Shown in pieces: positions 28,292 to 35,144 of a stretch of DNA of 46,458 bases. Below the pieces are notes generated by a model. It worked only from the letters and a program-made list of their open reading frames with translations. It was not told where the DNA came from and searched no databases. Position numbers and translations under genes: made by a program. How positions within the stretch are numbered: the stretch's first letter is position 1; each line of letters begins with the position of its first letter. The stretch comes from Chitinophagaceae bacterium (GTDB lineage Bacteria > Bacteroidota > Bacteroidia > Chitinophagales > Chitinophagaceae): NCBI GenBank assembly GCA_016787135.1, contig JAEUVK010000094.1, positions 1-46,458 on the forward strand, written 5' to 3'.

Positions 28292-28705
28292 ATGACCTCT
28301 ACAGTAGTTTATAACGGCGACCTGAGAACCACCTGCACACACCTGAGAAGCGGCTCTGCTTTTGAAACTGATGCCCCGCTTGACAACAATGGAAAGGGCG
28401 AACGTTTCTCTCCCACCGACCTTATGTCCACCAGCCTTGCTACCTGTATGGTAACGGTAATGGGTATCAAAGCAAGGACGATGGGGTTTGACCTTAATGA
28501 GATCAAAGTGGATGTATTGAAAATAATGAAGGCCGACCCAAGGCGGGTAGGCGAAATAGAATTAACATTTCATATACCGGACACACTCAAGAACATTGAT
28601 GAAAAAACAAAAGCCATCCTCAAACATACAGGCGATACCTGCCCGGTGATGAAAAGTATTCATCCCGATATCGAGGTCAGGGTGGACTGGGGAGCCTGGT
28701 CCTGA
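28292..28705 (+). CDS. OsmC family protein (hydroperoxide reductase fold)
   Basis: 137 residues, cytoplasmic. OsmC/Ohr proteins reduce organic hydroperoxides through two cysteines; here they are Cys52 in SLATCMVTVMG and Cys118 in DTCPVMKSIHPDIEV. The helical segment FSPTDLMSTSLATC and the C-terminal CPVxxSIHPxxxV motif are those of the YhfA/OsmC side of the family rather than Ohr. Length is normal. ATG 28292, divergent from the barrel gene. It likely protects against oxidative damage; the substrate is not known. Confidence 0.88.
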   Translation: MTSTVVYNGDLRTTCTHLRSGSAFETDAPLDNNGKGERFSPTDLMSTSLATCMVTVMGIKARTMGFDLNEIKVDVLKIMKADPRRVGEIELTFHIPDTLKNIDEKTKAILKHTGDTCPVMKSIHPDIEVRVDWGAWS

Positions 28706-28865
28706 CAAGGCGTATCACAAAAACGTTGCACATATTCTCATTTGTTTACCGGCTACAAGACATGCGGCAGTTCATTCATCTCTTTAGGCAATTGATACCT
28801 GTCTTCTTTTGATTACTGTATCATTCTTTTAAAATTTGCCTTTTATACCAGTCAACCGTGATGAT

Positions 28866-29579
28866 ATGAATGTATTGGTGATAGAACATGAGCAGCCGAA
28901 AGTGGAAAAGATAAAAGATCTGTTGTTCCAGATAGATGATTCGATCCGGATTGTCGGAGTGACCAATGATATGTTGTCGGCTGCTGAGTGGCTTAGCCGT
29001 AATAAGGTACCCGATATCATCCTTGCCAATAAACATATCCTGGAGAATGCAGACCTGAAAAATAAAAGGGATATTAAAGCACTCGTCACTTTCTCTACCA
29101 ATACAGAAGAATATAAATTCCAGGCTTTCCGCTACAAGACCATCCGGCACATATTAAATGAAATGTCCATGACGGAAGACCGGCTGGTGGACCTGGATCA
29201 GTATCCTGATGAGATCATCAAACCGACAGCGCCCGGATCATTCAAGGAAAGATTTCTCGTCAAACAGGGGCAAAAACTTTTATCCATTCCTGTTGACCAG
29301 ATCGCTTATTTCTTTTCACAGGAGCGTTTTATTTTCTTCAAGACCGTTGACAACCAGAAATTCCTTTTGGAGTACCGTATTGAGCAATTAGAGTCTCTTC
29401 TTTCACCCGACCGTTTTTTCAGGGTCAACCGCTCATTTATTATTTCGTTGCCTTCGGTAAAAGAGATACATGCCTATTTTGGTAACCGCCTCAAACTTTA
29501 CCTTTCTCCTGCAGCTGACAAAGACGTGATTGTAAGCCGCAAAAGGGTCAGTGATTTTAAAGAATGGCTGGGGAAGTGA
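28866..29579 (+). CDS. LytTR DNA-binding regulator with a degenerate receiver domain
   Basis: 237 residues. The C-terminal half (about 124-236) is a LytTR domain with SIPVDQIAYFFSQERFIFFKT and the conserved FFRVNRSFIISL. The N-terminal half follows a receiver fold but lacks the phosphorylation residues: the acidic pair EDE reads Glu7-His8-Glu9, the phospho-acceptor Asp is Asn55 (PDIILAN), and the conserved Lys before Pro is Asn98 followed by Glu. Thr/Ser77-78 remains. So it is a pseudo-receiver, probably not a substrate of a histidine kinase; none is adjacent. ATG 28866 matches the usual start of such regulators; the TTG at 28836 is ignored. Confidence 0.87.
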   Translation: MNVLVIEHEQPKVEKIKDLLFQIDDSIRIVGVTNDMLSAAEWLSRNKVPDIILANKHILENADLKNKRDIKALVTFSTNTEEYKFQAFRYKTIRHILNEMSMTEDRLVDLDQYPDEIIKPTAPGSFKERFLVKQGQKLLSIPVDQIAYFFSQERFIFFKTVDNQKFLLEYRIEQLESLLSPDRFFRVNRSFIISLPSVKEIHAYFGNRLKLYLSPAADKDVIVSRKRVSDFKEWLGK

Positions 29580-29677
29580 ACAGTCAATGAGCAATAATCA
29601 ACGTTCAAAATATTGATGGGTTTATAACTTTGATACCTATTTACCATTGACTACTCACAATTCATTGTTCATTCATG
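29578..29677. repeat. Inverted array of degenerate heptads
   Basis: Five consecutive 7-base units on the left (29578-29612), such as CAATGAG and CAATAAT, fit (C/G)AAnnnT. Thirty bases follow, then five units on the right (29643-29677), such as ACTACTC and ACAATTC, which read as the same type on the other strand. The first unit overlaps the stop codon of the LytTR gene. Confidence 0.5.
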
Positions 29678-29728
29678 CAGTTTTATGGGCATTTCATGCA
29701 GCAATCCGTTTACTTCCTTCAATATTGC

Positions 29729-29759
29729 TTGCCTGGTGCAAATGTGAATAATACTTTAG
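29729..29759 (+). promoter_or_regulatory. Candidate promoter of the T9SS protein gene
   Basis: TTG (29729-29731), 20 bp, then TACTTTAG (29752-29759). The last but one base departs from TAnnTTTG. Transcription from here would leave a leader of about 160 bases ending in the hairpin. Confidence 0.3.
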
Positions 29760-29898
29760 GTAAGTAAACATCCAATACCAAGGTCATCCGGTCATCATCA
29801 CCGATCGCTGATCCGCTATTTGAAAAACCAGGAAAAGCCAATATCCTTCACTGAGGCCAGACCTGTTTACAAATATGCTGGCAGGAAGTATTTTGACC

Positions 29899-29924
29899 GG
29901 TGACTTTTAACACCAAAAGTCACC
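29899..29924 (+). promoter_or_regulatory. Hairpin at the start of the T9SS protein gene
   Basis: GGTGACTTTT (29899-29908) and AAAAGTCACC (29915-29924) pair perfectly over 10 bp around a 6-base loop, AACACC. The ATG begins 3 bases later, so the stem covers the place where a ribosome would bind. It is not followed by a T-run, so it is not a terminator. Confidence 0.5.
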
Positions 29925-29926
29925 CC

Positions 29927-31291
29927 ATGCTGAAAACTGGTCTCATTTTACTCATCCTGTTTTTCTCCTTTCACTCTTTTTCCCAATGCCTCACCGCACT
30001 GCCCCCGCCTGATTGTAATGGAACTGAACCATTACTCACAGATGGCGAGACCATCAGTGGAGGTAGTACCAAATGGTATTATGGAGCAGCAACCACGATC
30101 AATACTCTTACATTGGATGGTGGCACTATGGTAGTTTGTGGAAACCTGACCATTGACAAATTCTATATGAATACAGGTGTCATCTTCATCCGCCAGGGTG
30201 GCCGTCTTGTTATCGGCTCGGGTATTGGAGCCGGCCTGCAATTCAAAGGAGGATGTGCTATTTATAATTATGGCACCTGCGAAATACAACGCAACCTGAC
30301 ACTGGAGAATAATGCATCAGCCGCCTCGCCAAACCGGGTGATCAATGCGCTGTCATCATCGGTATTTAAAATGTCTAACCAGTATTTCGTGATCAATAAT
30401 GCACATTCATGGTTTGTCAATAACGGTTATGCAGAGTTTTGGGGTATTATCACCGACAACCAGTCATCGGCAGGTTCGATTTGTTCAGGCAACGGGAGTA
30501 TTACCAAAATGGCTGTACTGATCAACAAGGTTGCAAATGCTTATAATGCACCCAATGGTAACGCCTGCGTGAATGTTTACCAGTTCTCTGAATTCTATGG
30601 TCAGCTTACTTCCAGCGCCACTTTGCTTGTTTGCCTGGGTAGCGGTCATACGTCCAATTCAGGATGCATCCCCTTCGGATGCACACCTAATAACTGGGGC
30701 GCTGCACAGGTCTTTACCAATTGCACGGGATGCGGCACTTTAACAGCCTTGCCGGTATGGTTCACATCCTGTACTGCTTCAGCAGGCAAAACAAGAACGG
30801 TCAACCTGCAATGGCAGATAAATGCAGAGGCCAGGGAAGGCCTTTTCAAAGTACTTCGGTCTGCAGACGGATTTACCTGGGAAGCTATTGACAGTCTGCC
30901 TGCGGGCATAACCAATTTCCTTGCATATAACTACACTGATAATTTACCCGTACCGGGAAATGCTTATTATATGATCCAATATACTAACCCCCTCAGAGGA
31001 ATGATGACGAACAGCAAGATGATGAAAATATTTACGGATATCATTACCGGTTTCCATCTCTATCCTGTTCCTTTCGACAATAAATTCTTTATTAATTATG
31101 AACAAGGCGCCCATCCGGAAAAAATATTATTAACTGACCTTGCCGGAAGGGATATCCGCACAAAACATACGATCCGTGAAGGCTCACAATCGGTGGAGGT
31201 AATGGTTCTGGATAACATTCAGGCGGGACTTTATATCATTCACATGCAGACCAATAAAAATGTAGTGGCCAAAACGATCTTTAAACGCTAA
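29927..31291 (+). CDS. Secreted protein with type IX secretion C-terminal domain
   Basis: 454 residues. Signal peptide MLKTGLILLILFFSFHSFSQ. Residues 30-230 contain repeats of short hydrophobic strands with Asn and Gly turns (LTLDGGTMVVCGNLTIDKFY and so on), typical of a right-handed beta helix. Several Cys occur in pairs. Residues 285-360 look like a small sandwich domain. From about residue 375 a type A T9SS sorting domain is seen: GFHLYPVPFDNKFF, then a LTDLAGRD strand, and GLYIIHMQTNKN with a basic end KTIFKR. The Cys-rich beta-helix part does not match a family I know. It is surface-exposed or released by type IX secretion. The gene has a long leader with a hairpin. Confidence 0.75.
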   Translation: MLKTGLILLILFFSFHSFSQCLTALPPPDCNGTEPLLTDGETISGGSTKWYYGAATTINTLTLDGGTMVVCGNLTIDKFYMNTGVIFIRQGGRLVIGSGIGAGLQFKGGCAIYNYGTCEIQRNLTLENNASAASPNRVINALSSSVFKMSNQYFVINNAHSWFVNNGYAEFWGIITDNQSSAGSICSGNGSITKMAVLINKVANAYNAPNGNACVNVYQFSEFYGQLTSSATLLVCLGSGHTSNSGCIPFGCTPNNWGAAQVFTNCTGCGTLTALPVWFTSCTASAGKTRTVNLQWQINAEAREGLFKVLRSADGFTWEAIDSLPAGITNFLAYNYTDNLPVPGNAYYMIQYTNPLRGMMTNSKMMKIFTDIITGFHLYPVPFDNKFFINYEQGAHPEKILLTDLAGRDIRTKHTIREGSQSVEVMVLDNIQAGLYIIHMQTNKNVVAKTIFKR

Positions 31292-31303
31292 AGGTTGAAA
31301 TCA

Positions 31304-31371
31304 CCGGGGTAATTGACCGGCAGGCAGGATGATGGTACAAAATGCCTGAGGATTCGGGTTGATTGCCCCGG
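31304..31371. terminator. Long imperfect hairpin between convergent genes
   Basis: CCGGGGTAATTGACC (31304-31318) pairs with GGTTGATTGCCCCGG (31357-31371) over 15 bp, three of them G-T. Inside, CAGGCA (31321-31326) pairs with TGCCTG (31343-31348). It fills the 82-bp gap between two convergent genes and probably ends one or both transcripts, though there is no T-run right after it. Confidence 0.5.
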
Positions 31372-31373
31372 CT

Positions 31374-32633
31374 TTAACTGTTTTGACGGAGTATCGCATT
31401 CCCAACTGAACATGACAGGCACTTCTTATAGCAACAGTAGTGTGTTTTCAGCTCGATCAGCGCCTGCGAATCAAAAGCATTCCCGCTATTGATACCTATC
31501 TTCTGAAAACCATTGGTAACGTAGTTCTTCTCTCCGGCTGTTGCTTCCAGCCATTGAAGAGCTTTATCCTTATAAACCTGTTCGGCCTGGTAGTTTCCAT
31601 AAGCAAACAGAACTGGCACCACAGTATTTATTATAATATTATCGGCCATCATACTCCCCACGATCTTTTTCCTGAACGACGAAGCCTCATCAAAACGGTA
31701 ATGATAGTGCCAGTAGTCATTGGCCGTCACATTGAACCATTCTTTAACATTCTTTACAGAGGACGCCTCTTTAATTTTGGAGAACAAATGCGCTGATCCA
31801 TGAATGAGCATCGCCAGCTGAGCAAGACGAACTGTCGGAAAATTGCCAGGTCGCATTCGAAGAAAATGAAGTGGGGTGGCGATTGGGCGGATGTCGTGTT
31901 TACTTTGCTGGAACTTATATTCTTTTTGTAAAAGCCTGGGATAGTCTTCTTCAAATTCATCTTCCAATAAGCCTGCCTGACCTAATAACAGAGCTTCCAA
32001 TTGATGTATCTGGTGTCTTTGTTTGGCAAGTATGTTTACCGGTATTGATCTTGCTATTGCTTCAAACGCATCTGCATTCACCTTCATTCCAAAATTGCGA
32101 GCCAGCAACCACCAGAAAGTTTCCTCCCAGTGATAATTGTTTTGCTGAAGACTTGTACCTACAATATTTGCTTTCCGTATCAGGCGTTCAGCCAGAAGCC
32201 TTTCCTTCCAGCTCTTCCAGGTGATGTCGCGTACGGTCTGTATGCTTTTTTCACAGGGAATAAAAGAGGATGTATTCATCAGTTCTTCATACCGTTGCAA
32301 AAGGATTTTTGACACCCTGTCTTTCAGTTCTATGACAGGAACAGCATTTTGCACTCCATCGTCTTCCCACACTGCATGAAGAATAACGTTACTATAATTC
32401 GGATCATGCTGATGATTATGTTTCTTCCAGTCAGAGGTCTTTATGTGCAGTTCTACTGTACCGGCCCACGTAGTAGTATCTATCTTAATTTTTGCATCGG
32501 AAAAATCAGGGCCCTGGTTGGTATTATACCGGCCCGGAAAGAGTACCTGGATCTTTTCGCCTGAAGTAGCAGTTAGTTCACTGTTATTGAAATACTGGAA
32601 TTGCCAGATGAATTGCAGCAGCCGCTCATTCAT
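31374..32633 (-). CDS. DUF2851 family protein
   Basis: 419 residues, cytoplasmic, no signal. The N-terminal half holds the family landmarks: MNERLLQFIWQFQYFNN, the QVLFPGRYNTNQGPDFSDAKI segment, WAGTVELHIKTSDWKKH and HDPNYSNVILHAVWEDD, where the acidic and His residues recall a nuclease-like fold. The middle region holds the block RPGNFPTVRLAQLA. The last residues hold a Cys-rich patch (THYCCYKKCLSCSVGN), which could bind a metal. Length equals that of other DUF2851 proteins (about 420-430). Function unknown. It is the last gene of the minus-strand run that starts at the DUF2520 gene, 106 bp after maf. Confidence 0.88.
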   Translation of the reverse strand: MNERLLQFIWQFQYFNNSELTATSGEKIQVLFPGRYNTNQGPDFSDAKIKIDTTTWAGTVELHIKTSDWKKHNHQHDPNYSNVILHAVWEDDGVQNAVPVIELKDRVSKILLQRYEELMNTSSFIPCEKSIQTVRDITWKSWKERLLAERLIRKANIVGTSLQQNNYHWEETFWWLLARNFGMKVNADAFEAIARSIPVNILAKQRHQIHQLEALLLGQAGLLEDEFEEDYPRLLQKEYKFQQSKHDIRPIATPLHFLRMRPGNFPTVRLAQLAMLIHGSAHLFSKIKEASSVKNVKEWFNVTANDYWHYHYRFDEASSFRKKIVGSMMADNIIINTVVPVLFAYGNYQAEQVYKDKALQWLEATAGEKNYVTNGFQKIGINSGNAFDSQALIELKTHYCCYKKCLSCSVGNAILRQNS

Positions 32634-32640
32634 AGCAAAG

Positions 32641-32746
32641 GGTTTAAGGTTTAATGTATGAGGATAAAGTTATTCTACTTAAAGAAAATCGCCAAGTCTT
32701 TGAAAGACCTCATTGAACAGGAACCCCAAACACCCGACATCAACCC
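32641..32746. repeat. Weak inverted heptad array between maf and the DUF2851 gene
   Basis: Left arm: GGTTTAA twice in tandem (32641-32654), then two poorer units to 32668. Right arm: four 7-base units at 32719-32746 such as CCAAACA and TCAACCC, with 4-5 of 7 bases like TTAAACC in the better three. The last unit overlaps the maf stop codon. Only the exact tandem pair is firm. Confidence 0.3.
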
Positions 32747-33306
32747 TCAAATTTCTTTAATTCTTTTACTACTCTGCTCACCGGTAAACCCATCACATTA
32801 TAAAAGTCGCCGTTGACGGATTTAATGCCGACAACTCCTATCCATTCCTGTATGGCATAAGCGCCGGCCTTATCATAAGGCTTGTACTTATCAACATAAA
32901 ACTCGATCTGTTCAACTGACAAGTCGTGAAATTCCACTTCTGTAATATCAGCGAAAGAAACTTCCTTCTCTCCCTTTCTTATAACAACGCCGGTGATCAC
33001 CTGGTGTTTCTCTCCTGATAAGGCAAGTAATATACTGACAGCTTCTTCCCTGTGTACAGGTTTGCCAATGATGGATTCACCCAGGACGACGATGGTATCT
33101 GCCGCCAGGACAATTTCATCATTATTTCTCTGTCGCTGCACTGCCAATGCCTTATTCCTCGCTATAAAAACAGCCACTTCGGCGGGGGATATCCCCGGGG
33201 GAAATCTTTCATCCGTTTCCTTTACCACCACTTCAAACGGAACTTCCGCCCATTCCAGTAATTGTTTGCGCCGCGGAGACTGTGAAGCAAGAACGATTGT
33301 ATTCAT
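32740..33306 (-). CDS. maf: Maf family nucleotide pyrophosphatase
   Basis: Hydrolyses dTTP, UTP or modified nucleotides to the monophosphate; linked to septum control in some bacteria. 188 residues. The N-terminal SQSPRRKQLLEWA is the Maf signature, followed by ETDERFPPG, the catalytic AADTIVVLGESIIGKP and the YAIQEWIGVVGIKSVNGDFYNVMGLP block. All expected positions are present. It overlaps the UbiA gene by 4 bp (ATGA), so it is translationally coupled to it. Confidence 0.93.
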   Translation of the reverse strand: MNTIVLASQSPRRKQLLEWAEVPFEVVVKETDERFPPGISPAEVAVFIARNKALAVQRQRNNDEIVLAADTIVVLGESIIGKPVHREEAVSILLALSGEKHQVITGVVIRKGEKEVSFADITEVEFHDLSVEQIEFYVDKYKPYDKAGAYAIQEWIGVVGIKSVNGDFYNVMGLPVSRVVKELKKFEG

Positions 33307-34235
33307 AAATAGAAATAGAAAAATGTCATAGAGAGAATACCTGTAAGCATCACCAGTTTTATCCGGTTACTTAACAGGTGGTAATCTCCGCTGGATGACG
33401 CTTTGTATAGTTTTTTAAAGATAAGCCCCAATGGAATGATGATGAGTAAAACCGTGTAAGCAACCGGCCACCACCACTGGAACTGCAGGATATAGACCTG
33501 GATGATCAATAACATTACGACCAGCACGATCATCCAGACGGCAACATATACTTTCGTAGCATTGATGCCCCATACAACAGGCATGGTTCTGCAACCGTAT
33601 TTCTCATCCCCTTTTATATCTTCCATGTCCTTGACCGCTTCCCGGATCAACGAAATGATAAAAGCAAAACCCGCATATAAAAATGCAAAACGGAAGAACT
33701 TGGGCTGGCTACTGCTGCCGGGAGCAAATGCATTATCAATGGTTACATTGGAAAAGAAAACGATGAGTATCGTCCAGGCCGTCAGTATAGAGATCACAAT
33801 GTTCCCGACCAGGAGACCTTTTTTGAACCGTGTGGAATACAACCATAGCAAAGCCACACAACCGGTATTTGCAAGCACCAGGTACCACTTTTCCCGCAGG
33901 GGAACAGCTACTGCCGTCAGCAGAATACCTGTAGCGCTTAATATGAAATGCCAGGCAATGGCCCATCGCCGGCGAATGATTTTATCCACCACCATTTTTT
34001 GCGGTTTGTTCACTTCATCAATGTTGATATCGAAATAATCATTGATGATATAACCGGCTGCCGCAATAAACAGCGAGGCCATCACTAACAGAGCAAACCG
34101 GATAATGCCGCTTTGGGTCACTGCATCCCTGTACAGCGGAAAATAGATGCAGCATTGAAATAATAACTGGGTAAGTGCTATGAAAAAGAGATTGGGCAGG
34201 CGCACCAGACGGAAAAATGCTGCTATCAATCTCAT
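33303..34235 (-). CDS. UbiA family prenyltransferase (geranylgeranylglycerol-phosphate transferase-like)
   Basis: Integral membrane prenyltransferase of 310 residues, eight or nine predicted helices. Two Asp-rich Mg-binding motifs are clear: NDYFDINIDEVNKP (NDxxDxxxD) near residue 65 and DMEDIKGDEKYGCRTMP (DxxxD) near residue 210. This pattern, with a WAIAWH segment after the first motif, is that of the group annotated as digeranylgeranylglyceryl phosphate synthase, also found in Bacteroidota. The true acceptor here is uncertain and could be a quinone or other lipid. It lies in a gene order of kdsC-like phosphatase, this gene, maf. Confidence 0.85.
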   Translation of the reverse strand: MRLIAAFFRLVRLPNLFFIALTQLLFQCCIYFPLYRDAVTQSGIIRFALLVMASLFIAAAGYIINDYFDINIDEVNKPQKMVVDKIIRRRWAIAWHFILSATGILLTAVAVPLREKWYLVLANTGCVALLWLYSTRFKKGLLVGNIVISILTAWTILIVFFSNVTIDNAFAPGSSSQPKFFRFAFLYAGFAFIISLIREAVKDMEDIKGDEKYGCRTMPVVWGINATKVYVAVWMIVLVVMLLIIQVYILQFQWWWPVAYTVLLIIIPLGLIFKKLYKASSSGDYHLLSNRIKLVMLTGILSMTFFYFYL

Positions 34236-34295
34236 GGCTAAAATTTGTGAAAGGTAAAAATAAATTGACAGAGCGGGAACAGCAAAATATCATGA

Positions 34296-34817
34296 TCAGC
34301 GAGAAGCTACTTCCGGATGAAATTTCCAATGACCGTTCTCTCTCAAAACCTTTTCGATCACATCTCTTGCACACCCATAACCGCCGTTGTGAAGGGAAAT
34401 GTACTTCACAGCTTCTCTTATCTCCGGTGCTGCATCGGCAGGACATGCAGATAATCCGATCACTGACATAGCGGGAAGATCAGGAAGATCGTCTCCCATA
34501 AACAATATCGCTTCTCTTTTTAATTTGTTTTTTACGATAAAATCTTCAATAAAAGCTTTTTTGTCAAGAACAGACATATGAATATCGGTGATGCCTAATT
34601 TGGTCAGGCGGTCAACAACAGGCGAAGGACTGCTTCCTGAAACAATGATCACACGATAGCCACATTTAACTGCGAGCTGCAATGCAAACCCATCCTTAAT
34701 GTTCATTTTCCTTGCCTGCAGGCCATTCTCCAGCACCAGCACCGTACCATCCGTAAGCACCCCATCTACATCAAAGATGAAAGTGGTAATAGCCTTAAAT
34801 AACTGAAGATTGTCCAT
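34296..34817 (-). CDS. HAD phosphatase, KdsC type (3-deoxy-manno-octulosonate-8-phosphate phosphatase)
   Basis: Removes the phosphate from KDO-8-phosphate in lipopolysaccharide synthesis; 173 residues, cytoplasmic, usually a tetramer. Motif I is FDVDGVLTDGTV (nucleophile Asp15, acid Asp17), motif II is the VSGSSPSPV stretch, and motif IV is GDDLPDLPAM. There is no cap domain, as in KdsC. The nearest alternative is a nucleotidase of the same C0 class. It is co-directional with UbiA (60-bp gap). Confidence 0.88.
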   Translation of the reverse strand: MDNLQLFKAITTFIFDVDGVLTDGTVLVLENGLQARKMNIKDGFALQLAVKCGYRVIIVSGSSPSPVVDRLTKLGITDIHMSVLDKKAFIEDFIVKNKLKREAILFMGDDLPDLPAMSVIGLSACPADAAPEIREAVKYISLHNGGYGCARDVIEKVLRENGHWKFHPEVASR

Positions 34818-34840
34818 ATATTATACTGCGCCCATGCGAT

Positions 34841-34906
34841 AATTGCTGATGTGCTGATCGAAGCTTGCATCATTGGCACATTGCCAGATTATTTGATCAA
34901 CTGATT
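34841..34906. repeat. Inverted array of degenerate 8-base units centred on AAGCTT
   Basis: Left: AATTGCTG, ATGTGCTG (34841-34856) and a partial unit. Centre: AAGCTT at 34861-34866. Right: five 8-base units from 34867 to 34906, such as GCATCATT and GGCACATT, mostly ending in ATT. It fills the gap between the kdsC-like gene and iscX and touches the iscX stop. Confidence 0.45.
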
Positions 34907-35144
34907 ATTTCTGGTTATCTCTCCACTCATACACCCATGCGCTCTGTATCATCTCAAGATGCCCCTCATTACTTTCTTCACGTTTCCCTGCAAAACCGGG
35001 TATCTGCAAAACCCATTCCAGCAGATCTGTAAAACGGATACGATAGATCTTTCCTTCATTGAATTCGTCGCCGAAACGCTCATAGAGCTTCAATGCGATG
35101 TCCTCGTGATCGTTCCAGTGTATCGGGGGTTCAAAGTGGCTCAT
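34905..35144 (-). CDS. iscX: Fe-S cluster assembly protein IscX
   Basis: Small acidic helical protein of 79 residues that binds the cysteine desulfurase IscS and iron and tunes Fe-S cluster assembly. The sequence IHWNDHEDIALKLYERFGDEFNEGKIYRIRFTDLLEWVLQIPGF followed by GKREESNEGHLEMIQSAWVYEWRDN is the family from end to end. The length is slightly above the usual 66. iscS, iscU and hsc genes are not nearby; only ferredoxin adjoins. A T-run of eight, read on the minus strand, ends directly at the ATG; see the array before it. Confidence 0.94.
   Translation of the reverse strand: MSHFEPPIHWNDHEDIALKLYERFGDEFNEGKIYRIRFTDLLEWVLQIPGFAGKREESNEGHLEMIQSAWVYEWRDNQK

Larger units (their letters stand above)
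29580..29926. other. 347-bp gap before the T9SS protein gene
   Basis: No ORF or RNA gene is recognisable. It holds, in order, the heptad array (29578-29677), two copies of TTCATGCAG 21 bp apart (29672 and 29693), a possible promoter TTG-N20-TACTTTAG (29729-29759) and a hairpin (29899-29924) directly before the start codon. About 130 bp (29765-29898) in the middle show nothing I can name. Confidence 0.5.

Noticed and set aside
29765..29898. Riboswitch or small RNA in the leader of the T9SS protein
   Set aside because: No known riboswitch core was recognised and the only solid pairing is the hairpin at the start codon.
33502..34038. 178-residue plus-strand ORF over the UbiA gene
   Set aside because: Antisense shadow of a well-supported membrane protein; it has no start signal or family pattern.
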